Made by a program: the position numbers and the translations under genes. Positions 57,512-64,000 of a stretch of 64,000 nucleotides of DNA are shown here, piece after piece. Every line of letters starts with the position of its first letter. The stretch's first letter is position 1. This DNA is from Gaiellasilicea sp963829845 (GTDB taxonomy: Bacteria > Actinomycetota > Thermoleophilia > Gaiellales > Gaiellaceae), in assembly GCA_963829845.1 (NCBI GenBank), contig CAWHKD010000014.1, positions 124,001-188,000 of the forward strand, written 5' to 3'. Below the pieces are notes generated by a model. It was not told the origin of the DNA and searched no databases. It saw only the letters and a program-made list of their open reading frames with translations.

Positions 57512-57549
57512 GCAGGGAGTCGGCGGTTCGATCCGAACACCGCCCACTT
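57512..57549 (+). repeat. Partial tRNA-Val 3' copy (possible attachment site)
   Basis: gcagggagtcggcggttcga tcc, five changed bases, then accgcccactt. Matches the tRNA-Val segment 52609-52648 over about 38 bases with five or six differences, mostly in the T-stem. No 5' half of a tRNA is present. Fits a right-hand attachment site of a segment integrated in tRNA-Val. Confidence 0.5.
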
Positions 57550-57565
57550 GACAGAGCCCCAGCGG

Positions 57566-59008
57566 TCAGCCGGGCGCGCTTGGGGTCGGACGCCGTCGAC
57601 GGGCGCCCGCCGTAATGGCGATCGCCGCAAGCGCGGCGAGTAGGGCGCCCACAACAAGCAACACGATGCCGACCCAGAGCGCCGCATCGAGCTCGGCTCC
57701 GATGCTCAGCTCGGATGCAACTCCTCGGGATCCGTCGGAGTTCATGACGACTGCGCTCCAGCTGCCGTCCTCCGGCTCCCATTCGAGCGTCTGCTCGCCA
57801 GACCCACTCGTGGATGACGCCCAGAAGTCCTGGTCGCCGGGAGGAGCGGTCGGCGCATCGCCCCGGCGGTGCACGTACTCCGGGTCCTCACCGATGTCGG
57901 TGACGACGGAGCGATCGACGTCGTTCAGGTACTCCTCGACGTCGGTGTCCCGGGCGATGCCCACGAAGACATCGCGGTCGCTCTCGCTGCGGATTCGGAC
58001 GTCACCGAGAATCGCCCGCGCAGCGCGCTCGGAACCGCCGAAGTCCACGTCGGCGCTGTCGGAGACGATTGCATACGTCGCCGTGGAGAAATCCTCGCTC
58101 GGGGACATCAGGAAGCCATCGTCGTCGCGCTGGACTTGATCGACCACGACGAGGGCCGCACCCCCAGCGAGCATCGGCAGCGACAGCAGCGCCGCGATGA
58201 TGCCCACGACGATGAGTGCGACCCGTCCAGCTCCGCCCCGCGGCGCAGGCTGTGCCGCAGTGGTCTGGGCAGCAGGCGACGTCCGATCCAGAGCTGTCCC
58301 TGCCGGGGACCCTTCGGGCGCGATCGCCGCTGCTCCGGTCGGGTCGTCCTCGCCCTGATCGAGTCGGAACGGTGGATAGGAGTCCGTCATCAGGAACGCG
58401 TACGCAAGAACCCGTGCGACCCAGCGGTCGAGGCCGAGGACGAGATCGAACAGCCCGCGGGGATACCGCGCCGTGAACAGCAGCGCGATACCTGCAAACA
58501 GCACGAGGATCCCAATGAGCCCACCGCCATACCACCAGTCCCACCCGCCGTGGTCTTGAGCCTCGCCGGCCGCAGACCCGGCGCCCCCGACGAAAATCCC
58601 GACCAGGATGTACTGCGGGATCGCGAGCAGCCACCACTTCACGAGCACCAGCCCGCGCGAGAGCCGCTCCGGGTACGCGACGGCGAGTGTCGCCGGATAG
58701 TCAGGTTGCTCGTCGAGCGTGAACGGCGGGTAGCGGTCGGTGCCCAGCGCCCCGTACGAGTAGTACGAGACGCGCCAGGTCCAGCGCAGCACGCCGACGT
58801 TGAAGTCGAAGATGCCCCGGGGATAGCGACCGGTGAACAGGATCGCGAAGAAGGCGACAATCGTCAGCACGACGAAGGCGATCCAGAGGAAGAACAGCAC
58901 GACGAAGTGCGGGATCGCGAGCAGCCACTTCACGAGCCAAAGCCAGCGGCTCAGTTGCGGGTCCAGGCGGCCTTCGAGTCGAACCGGGAAGGCGGTGCGG
59001 TCTGCCAA
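57566..59008 (-). CDS. DUF4389 membrane protein, two domain copies
   Basis: 480 aa. The N-terminal half has two DUF4389 copies: LSRWLWLVKWLLAIPHFVVL, LFTGRYPRGIFDFNVGVLRW and again LVLVKWWLLAIPQYILVGIF, LFTARYPRGLFDLVLGLDRW. A C-terminal half follows with a further helix (RVALIVVGIIAALLSLPMLA) and an outer domain. Frequent in actinobacteria; function unknown. No close partner on this strand. Confidence 0.85.
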   Translation of the reverse strand: MADRTAFPVRLEGRLDPQLSRWLWLVKWLLAIPHFVVLFFLWIAFVVLTIVAFFAILFTGRYPRGIFDFNVGVLRWTWRVSYYSYGALGTDRYPPFTLDEQPDYPATLAVAYPERLSRGLVLVKWWLLAIPQYILVGIFVGGAGSAAGEAQDHGGWDWWYGGGLIGILVLFAGIALLFTARYPRGLFDLVLGLDRWVARVLAYAFLMTDSYPPFRLDQGEDDPTGAAAIAPEGSPAGTALDRTSPAAQTTAAQPAPRGGAGRVALIVVGIIAALLSLPMLAGGAALVVVDQVQRDDDGFLMSPSEDFSTATYAIVSDSADVDFGGSERAARAILGDVRIRSESDRDVFVGIARDTDVEEYLNDVDRSVVTDIGEDPEYVHRRGDAPTAPPGDQDFWASSTSGSGEQTLEWEPEDGSWSAVVMNSDGSRGVASELSIGAELDAALWVGIVLLVVGALLAALAAIAITAGARRRRPTPSAPG

Positions 59009-59094
59009 CGTCGTTCCTTTCGTTCCCTCCGGTCAGGGCACTCTTGCACGGTGGCGCGACCGCGTGCGGCGGGGCCGGTCTCGTGCGCGGCGCC

Positions 59095-59772
59095 TCAGCC
59101 TGAAGCGCCGGTCTCGTCGTGCGTCGCCCCGACCGGCTTCGATTCCGGTGAGCCGCGCTGGCGCAGGTAGATCGTGAAGACCGCCATCGTCCCCACGGCG
59201 AGGAATTCCGACTGCCAGTTCTCGAGCGAGCGCTCCCAGAAGTCGGCGCTGCGCACGTACTCGCCCCAGGTCAGCGAGGGTTCCCCGTGCTCGCGCCGTT
59301 CCTCGTCTGCCGCGCGCCAGTTGTTCAGCGACTGGCCGCCCCACGAGAGGAGAAAGATCGCCGCCATCGCGAGCACGAGCGAGTTCTCGTACATGAACCG
59401 CTGCCAGCCTCGTCCGTGCTGGGCCCCGGCCGGAGCATCCGTGGGAGCATGGCGACCGAGGAGTTGCTCGCGCTCCGATTCACGCCCAGCCCGCTCGAAC
59501 CGCTTCGACTCGTTCGACCCCTTCTGCACGAGCCAGACCGTCACGAGAATGAAGAGCGTGAACTGAAGGAACTCCGACTGCCAGTTCTCGAGCACCGCAC
59601 CGCCGAAGTCGGGAGAGAGCACGTAGTCCAGCCACGACAGCGTCCGGCCGTCGTGGGCGAGCTGGTCGGCGTTGAACGCGTGCTGGCCGGCGAACGACTG
59701 GCCGACGAGCGCCGCCAGGAAGATGACGCCGAAGAAGAGCGAGAGCCCATTCTCGAACGCGAAGCGCCTCAA
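59095..59772 (-). CDS. DUF6766-type membrane protein, internal duplication
   Basis: 225 aa from TTG 59772, which overlaps the upstream tiny gene's stop. Two similar halves: FENGLSLFFGVIFLAALVGQ with ENWQSEFLQFTLFILVTVWL, then YENSLVLAMAAIFLLSWGGQ with ENWQSEFLAVGTMAVFTIYL. Each half has two helices. Matches DUF6766. Function unknown; membrane located. Confidence 0.8.
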   Translation of the reverse strand: MRRFAFENGLSLFFGVIFLAALVGQSFAGQHAFNADQLAHDGRTLSWLDYVLSPDFGGAVLENWQSEFLQFTLFILVTVWLVQKGSNESKRFERAGRESEREQLLGRHAPTDAPAGAQHGRGWQRFMYENSLVLAMAAIFLLSWGGQSLNNWRAADEERREHGEPSLTWGEYVRSADFWERSLENWQSEFLAVGTMAVFTIYLRQRGSPESKPVGATHDETGASG

Positions 59773-59843
59773 TCGACCACCAGCGCCACGCCGATCCAGA
59801 GCGCGAGCCCACCGAGGATCAGCAGCCAGTAGATCGCGAACAT
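59769..59843 (-). CDS. Tiny membrane protein (24 aa)
   Basis: ATG 59843 (or GTG 59846) encodes MFAIYWLLILGGLALWIGVA then LVVD, one transmembrane helix. The stop overlaps the TTG of the DUF6766 gene (TTGA), so the two are coupled. Confidence 0.5.
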   Translation of the reverse strand: MFAIYWLLILGGLALWIGVALVVD

Positions 59844-59907
59844 CACCCGCACCTCGTCCGGGTTCCCGCGGAAACAAGAAAACGAACCGCCGGGTTAGAG
59901 TCGCCAG

Positions 59908-61314
59908 ATGCGACCGCGGAGCCTGAAGCCGCCGCTGCGCTCGCGGCCGTCGTGGTGGCTCGAGGAGGCGCGCTCGTTCAGGCCCGACCCGATCGAGCCG
60001 CCCCTCGCGGGAGCGATCGACGTCGACGTGGCGATCGTCGGCGGCGGCTACACCGGGCTCTGGACCGCGCTCGCCCTGCGCGAGCGCGACCCTTCCGCGA
60101 GCGTCGCCTTGCTCGAGGCGTGCGAGATCGGCGACGGCCCGAGCGGCCGCAACGGCGGCTTCCTGCACGGCTACTGGTCGTCGATCGCAACGCTGCGCTC
60201 CGTGCTCGGCGACGGCGCCGCCCTCCAACTCGCCCATGCGTCGAGCCGGATCGTCCCCGCCGTCCGGGCGTTTCTCGAGCAGCGCGGCGAGGACGTCTGG
60301 CTACACGAAGGCGGGCTGCTGAAGGTCGCGGCCTCCGCGGCCGAGGACACGGCGGTTGAACGGTCGCTGCAGGCGGCGCACGAGCTCGGAGTCGAGGAAG
60401 AGGCGGTCGCCGCCGACCCCCGGCACCGGGTCGACTCGCCCCGCTTCCGCCGCGGCGTCTTCTTTCGCGACGGCGCGACGGTGCAGCCGGCGCGGCTCGC
60501 GCTGGCGCTGAAGCGGGCCGCTCGGGATGCCGACGTCCAGCTCTTCGAGCACACGCCCGTGACCGCGGTTCAACACGGAAGGCTCGATACACCGGCCGGA
60601 ACCGTCCGCGCGGCCGAAATCGTGCTCGCGTTGAACGCGTGGGCGACGGGCTGGCCGCTCGGCCGGTGGCAGACGACGTTCGGCAGTGCCGTCGTCCTGA
60701 CGGAGCCGGTCCCGGAGCTGCTCGAGCAGGTCGGCTGGGCGCGCGGCGAGGCGGTCACGGACGGCCGCATGTTCCTCCACTACTTCCGCACGACGCCCGA
60801 CGGCCGCGTCCTGATGGGAAGCGGCTCCGGGCGGCTGGAGCCCGGCGGCCGGGTCGGCGCAGGCGTGCTCGACGACCTGCCGGCGCAGGCGCGCGCGCAC
60901 CAAGGCCTGCGTCAGCTCCTCCCCGCTCTCGCGAACGCGCGCATCGCGGCTCGCTGGAGCGGCCCGATCGACGTCTCCGCCGACCGGCTGCCCCGCTTCG
61001 GCACCGTCCCGGGCACGCGGATCCACTACGGCGCCGGCTACTCAGGCAACGGCGTCGGGCCGAGCTGGCTCGGCGGCCAGATTCTCACCTCGCTCGCGCT
61101 CGGCATTCAGGACGAGTGGACCGTGCTGCCACTCGTCGACCGCCACTCCCGCCGGCTGCCGCCGGAGCCGTTTCGTTACGTCGGTGGCCGGGTCGTCCGC
61201 TGGGGGACGCTCGCCTCGGAGAAGGCCAGCGGCGCGGGCCTACGGCCGTCGGCCGCCGCCCGCGCCGCCGCCGCGGTCCCACGGCTGTTGCGGCTGCCGA
61301 TCGGGACGCGCTAG
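59908..61314 (+). CDS. FAD-dependent amine/amino-acid oxidase-like protein (DAO family)
   Basis: 468 aa. Dinucleotide motif VDVAIVGGGYTGLWTALALR, then EIGDGPSGRNGGFLHGYWSS, where many DAO proteins attach or bind FAD. C-terminal YGAGYSGNGVGPSWLGGQIL closes the FAD site. Related to gamma-glutamylputrescine oxidases (PuuB). It probably oxidises an amine with O2 to an aldehyde and H2O2; substrate unknown. It converges with msrA by two bases. Confidence 0.85.
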   Translation: MRPRSLKPPLRSRPSWWLEEARSFRPDPIEPPLAGAIDVDVAIVGGGYTGLWTALALRERDPSASVALLEACEIGDGPSGRNGGFLHGYWSSIATLRSVLGDGAALQLAHASSRIVPAVRAFLEQRGEDVWLHEGGLLKVAASAAEDTAVERSLQAAHELGVEEEAVAADPRHRVDSPRFRRGVFFRDGATVQPARLALALKRAARDADVQLFEHTPVTAVQHGRLDTPAGTVRAAEIVLALNAWATGWPLGRWQTTFGSAVVLTEPVPELLEQVGWARGEAVTDGRMFLHYFRTTPDGRVLMGSGSGRLEPGGRVGAGVLDDLPAQARAHQGLRQLLPALANARIAARWSGPIDVSADRLPRFGTVPGTRIHYGAGYSGNGVGPSWLGGQILTSLALGIQDEWTVLPLVDRHSRRLPPEPFRYVGGRVVRWGTLASEKASGAGLRPSAAARAAAAVPRLLRLPIGTR

Positions 61315-61315
61315 A

Positions 61316-61783
61316 TCAGATCCGGCAGGTGGCACGGCCGTTCTTGACCAGGTACTGCTGGTGGTACTCCTCCGCCGGCCAGAAGGTCGACGCGGCAGTG
61401 ATCTCCGTCGCAATCGGCTTGCCGAAGCGGGCCTGCGCGCGCGTCTTCGACTCGGCCGCGACCTCCGCCTGCTCGGGCGTGTGGGTGAAGATCGCCGAAC
61501 GGTACTGGGTGCCGACGTCCCAGCCCTGGCGGTTCACCTGGGTGGGGTCGTGCAGGCTCCAAAAACGGTCGACGAGCTCGCCGTACGAGACCTCGCTCGG
61601 GTCGAACGTGACCTCGACCGCCTCGGCGTGGCCGGTCGTACCGCTGCAGACCGTCTTGTAGTCGGGCTCGTCGACGTGGCCGCCGGTGTAGCCGACCTGG
61701 ACGTCGGTGACGCCCGGCGTGTTGCGAAAGTCGACCTCGACGCCCCAGAAGCAGCCGGCCGCGAACGTTGCGGTCTCGGTCAT
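61316..61783 (-). CDS. msrA: Peptide methionine sulfoxide reductase A
   Basis: 155 aa from ATG 61783. Active-site GCFWGVE with the catalytic Cys, then VGYTGG, GHAEAVEVTFDPSEVSY, FWSLHDPTQVNRQGWDVGTQ YRSAIF. A C-terminal Cys is in NGRATCRI and can recycle the enzyme. It reduces the S-form of methionine sulfoxide. Start overlaps the msrB stop (ATGA), one operon. Confidence 0.93.
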   Translation of the reverse strand: MTETATFAAGCFWGVEVDFRNTPGVTDVQVGYTGGHVDEPDYKTVCSGTTGHAEAVEVTFDPSEVSYGELVDRFWSLHDPTQVNRQGWDVGTQYRSAIFTHTPEQAEVAAESKTRAQARFGKPIATEITAASTFWPAEEYHQQYLVKNGRATCRI

Positions 61784-62175
61784 GTCCGCTCCAGGTCGAG
61801 GGCGCACGAGTTGATGCAGTAGCGCTGGCCCGTCGGGCCGGGGCCGTCCGGGAAGACGTGGCCGAGATGCCCACCGCATGCGGCACACGTCACCTCGGTG
61901 CGGACCATCCCGTAGCTCGTGTCGGTCTCGGTGACGACGCTCGCGAGGCCTGCCGGCTCGACGAAGCTCGGCCATCCGGAACCGGAGTCGAACTTGGCCT
62001 CCGAGCGGAAGAGCTCGGCGCCGCAGCCGGCACAGCGGTAGACGCCGGGATCCTTCGTGTCGTTGTACTCGCCGGTGAAGGCGCGCTCCGTGCCCTTGCG
62101 TCGGAGCACCTCGTACTGCTCCGGCGTGAGCTCCGCGCGCCACTCGGCGTCCGTCTTCTGCGTCTTCATGTCCAT
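61780..62175 (-). CDS. msrB: Peptide methionine-R-sulfoxide reductase B
   Basis: 131 aa. Two CxxC zinc knuckles: CAGCGAEL and CAACGGHLGHVF. Substrate motif SGSGWPSF and catalytic Cys in RYCINSCALDLE. It reduces the R-form of methionine sulfoxide. Cotranscribed with msrA. Start ATG 62175 (MDMKTQKTDAEWRAELTPEQ). Confidence 0.93.
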   Translation of the reverse strand: MDMKTQKTDAEWRAELTPEQYEVLRRKGTERAFTGEYNDTKDPGVYRCAGCGAELFRSEAKFDSGSGWPSFVEPAGLASVVTETDTSYGMVRTEVTCAACGGHLGHVFPDGPGPTGQRYCINSCALDLERT

Positions 62176-62210
62176 GCGGTCACGGTAGCGATCCTCTGAT
62201 TACAGCCCGA

Positions 62211-62855
62211 TTAAGCCTGCGGGAGCACGAACGCGGCAATCGCAACGAAGTGGACGGCGGCGGCCCCGATCACGAGCAGGTGGAAGATCTCGTGGTAGCC
62301 GAACGTCGCTGGCGCGGGGTTCGGGCGCCGGAACGCATACGCGAGCGCACCGAGCGTGTAGAGGCCACCGCCGACGAACACGAGCACGGCGGGCGTGATC
62401 CCGAGGTCGAACATCTCCGGGACCGCGACGACGCCGACCCAACCGAGCGCGATGAAAACGAGCGCGGTCAGCCACTTGGGCGCGTCGACCCAGGCCAGGT
62501 TGAGCACGAGACCCGCGGCCGCGCCCGCCCAGACGACGATCAGGATCGCGTCGGCGACCGCTCCGTCGAAAGCGAGCAGCGCGAAGGGCGTGTACGTGCC
62601 GGCGATCAGCAGCAGGATCGTCGAGTGGTCGAGCCGGCGCATCCACAGGCGCACGCGCGTCGACTTCCAGTCGACCCGGTGGTACAGGGCGCTGACGCCG
62701 AACATCGCCGCCAGCGCGGCAGCATAGATCCAGGTCGCGAGCAGCTCGCGACCCGAATCGGAGACCGCGACCAGGACGACGCCGGCCACGAGCGCGACAT
62801 AGAAGGCGTACTGGTGGAAAACTCCGCGTAGGCGAGGCTTCAGCGAGGCATCCAT
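62211..62855 (-). CDS. Hemolysin III/PAQR-family membrane protein
   Basis: 214 aa from ATG 62855. Seven helices; signature residues: SALYHRVDWKSTRVRLWMRR LDHSTILLLIAGTYTPFALL, with the histidine of HRVDW, and FGYHEIFHLLVIGAAAVHFV at the end. The three-His/Asp set is typical of PAQR/CREST hydrolases. Exact role unknown; a zinc-dependent lipid hydrolase is suggested by family knowledge. The name is historical and does not show toxicity. Confidence 0.88.
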   Translation of the reverse strand: MDASLKPRLRGVFHQYAFYVALVAGVVLVAVSDSGRELLATWIYAAALAAMFGVSALYHRVDWKSTRVRLWMRRLDHSTILLLIAGTYTPFALLAFDGAVADAILIVVWAGAAAGLVLNLAWVDAPKWLTALVFIALGWVGVVAVPEMFDLGITPAVLVFVGGGLYTLGALAYAFRRPNPAPATFGYHEIFHLLVIGAAAVHFVAIAAFVLPQA

Positions 62856-63069
62856 GCCCGGAAGTCTGCCAACTTCGCTGATCGCTGACCAGCGTCCGCG
62901 AAAGCGGCCCCCGACCGACGGTTCCAGGCGCTCTACGCCGCACCTGTCCCGGCCGCGCTGTGGATCCCCCGATCGAGGCAGCAGCGTCTCAAGCCTGTTG
63001 TCCATCCTGCCGACAGGTGAGTGCCGCCCATGTGCCCGACTCTGGGCACGAGAGGAAGGAAGGTACGCG

Positions 63070-63462
63070 ATGAAACGGTTGCAGCTCGGCCTCATTTTGA
63101 TTTTCATCCTCGTGTTCGCGAGCGCCGCGATCGCCGGGAAGGGTGGGGGCAGCGGCGCTGTCAAAGGCGTGATCACCGTCCCCGACACCACGTACGCCGG
63201 CACGACGACCGCGACGGTGAACCCAGGTGGTTCGGATACATACGTGTTCGCCCAGTGCTACGCGCCCGACTTCGGTGGCACGTACGTCTACGCGAAGTAC
63301 TTCCCGGTCGACGCAGCCAATCAGGCTCAGATCGGCCCGCTGTCGTCCAGCCTGTGGCCGGGCGGAAACGCCTCGTGCCGGGCCCAGGAAGGCTACTTCG
63401 CGAGGGCCGGCTTCGGACGCTGGGTGTCGCTCGCCACCACCACGTTCCGCGTCACCGGCTGA
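63070..63462 (+). CDS. Small secreted protein
   Basis: 130 aa from ATG 63070 (ribosome site gaaggaagg). Signal peptide KRLQLGLILIFILVFASAAI with cleavage near AGKGG. The mature part is a small beta protein: GVITVPDTTYAGTTTATVNP, GGSDTYVFAQCYAPDFGGTY, with two cysteines (FAQCYA, ASCRAQ) that may pair. Family not recognised. Confidence 0.65.
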   Translation: MKRLQLGLILIFILVFASAAIAGKGGGSGAVKGVITVPDTTYAGTTTATVNPGGSDTYVFAQCYAPDFGGTYVYAKYFPVDAANQAQIGPLSSSLWPGGNASCRAQEGYFARAGFGRWVSLATTTFRVTG

Positions 63463-63496
63463 GCCGCCCCAGCCGGCCTGACTCGAGATCGCGCCT

Positions 63497-63527
63497 CCCG
63501 GAGGGAGAGTCGAACTCTCCCTCCGGG
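63497..63527. terminator. Bidirectional terminator hairpin
   Basis: cccggagggagagt (63497-63510) and actctccctccggg (63514-63527) pair perfectly around cga. It lies between the convergent stops of the secreted and CHRD-like genes. Confidence 0.7.
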
Positions 63528-63541
63528 CTCGCACAGAAAAC

Positions 63542-64000
63542 CTAGGCCGCCTTTGCCTTGACGACGCCCCGCACCTCGCCGGCGCGGTTCCGCTTCGTCT
63601 TCAGAACCACGTCTGCCTTGCCTGCAAGCGCCTGCTTCACCACTGCCTGCGCCACCGCACGTGAGCGGAAGGTCGTGACAAGCTTGGCGCCGTTGGCGCA
63701 CGGAGCGCAGAGACGGATCACACTCACGGTCCCGGCAGCGGGATACCGCAGCTCCGCCGCCTTCACTTGCCCCGTCAGTCCCGAGAACGTCAGCGTCCAA
63801 GTCGCCGTGGAGGACTTCGCAACTGTTACCGCCCCTGCGAGCGCGCCACGAGCGTTCGCGACGTTTCCGGCCGGGCGCGGCTTCGTCATCTGCTTCGCCG
63901 TCATGGCCGTGTTGAGCCGGTAACCCGCTGTGGCCGCGGACGCCGCGGTCTTGCCGGCGCCTGCAAGCGTCGGTCCGATCAAGGCGCACAGCGCGAGCGT
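63542..64000 (-). CDS. CHRD-domain-like secreted protein (5' partial)
   Basis: The frame is open past the window end, so the start is outside; ATG 63982 is internal to the signal region (TLALCALIGPTLAGAG). The domain reads YRLNTAMTAKQMTKPRPAGN, ATWTLTFSGLTGQVKAAELR, LCAPCANGAKLVTTFRSRAV, GKADVVLKTKRNRAGEVRGV. This is the CHRD pattern, though the HIH metal-type motif is replaced. Extracellular; function unknown. Confidence 0.65.
   Translation of the reverse strand, partial: TLALCALIGPTLAGAGKTAASAATAGYRLNTAMTAKQMTKPRPAGNVANARGALAGAVTVAKSSTATWTLTFSGLTGQVKAAELRYPAAGTVSVIRLCAPCANGAKLVTTFRSRAVAQAVVKQALAGKADVVLKTKRNRAGEVRGVVKAKAA

Overview
The window is high-GC DNA from an actinobacterium, most likely of class Thermoleophilia (Solirubrobacterales/Gaiellales). 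This is inferred from codon use, tight ATGA/GTGA gene overlaps, the protein families present (DUF4032, DUF6328, DUF6766, DUF4389, a GDE-type debranching protein) and apparent leaderless starts. Between about 1 and 31 kb many clear homologues are broken by single-base shifts (six or more in one MATE gene). These look more like sequence errors than decay, so such loci are annotated as one gene spanning the shifts.

Layout. 1-7 kb: alpha/beta hydrolase, hemerythrin-cupin protein, two paralogous secreted glycoside hydrolases (2.1 and 5.6 kb), reductase remnant, phosphotransferase and small membrane proteins. 7-10.5 kb: an XRE regulator behind a promoter and structured leader, then aldo/keto reductase, ornithine cyclodeaminase-like protein and threonine dehydratase. 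10.5-17.6 kb: methyltransferase, two adjacent YcaQ-type glycosylases, a trans-sulfuration enzyme, MBL hydrolase, PPOX protein and MATE transporter. 17.6-31.6 kb: a carbohydrate region. A leftward operon (CDF transporter, SDR, debranching protein, glycosyltransferase, MATE) diverges from a rightward ABC sugar importer. The importer is followed by an FAD protein, a beta-helix protein, a GH15-like enzyme and a DUF4032 kinase-like protein. 31.6-40.2 kb: cyclophilin, M48 protease, divergent FtsH, SDR, LysR, isocitrate lyase joined in frame to a receiver domain, and tRNA-Glu.

40.2-57.6 kb is accessory DNA. It has phage-type genes (excisionase-like HTH, HNH nuclease), tRNA relics, truncated regulators and many short single genes of the kind seen in cassette arrays (alpha/beta-barrel proteins, SnoaL, DHFR-like, methyltransferase, GNAT, YciI). 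Four repeat systems lie here: an approx. 30-bp motif in eight copies around single genes (44.1-48.7 kb); a small-ORF family in five copies, most broken or truncated, two of them flanking a membrane-protein gene as direct repeats; an inverted duplication of an HNH gene end (42.8 and 49.6 kb); and a tRNA-Val gene with a partial 3' copy 5 kb away. The repeat-bounded gene array is the best candidate for an undescribed system.

57.6-64 kb returns to chromosome-like genes: DUF4389 and DUF6766 membrane proteins, an FAD amine oxidase-like protein, msrB-msrA, a hemolysin III-like protein, a small secreted protein and the end of a CHRD-like protein.
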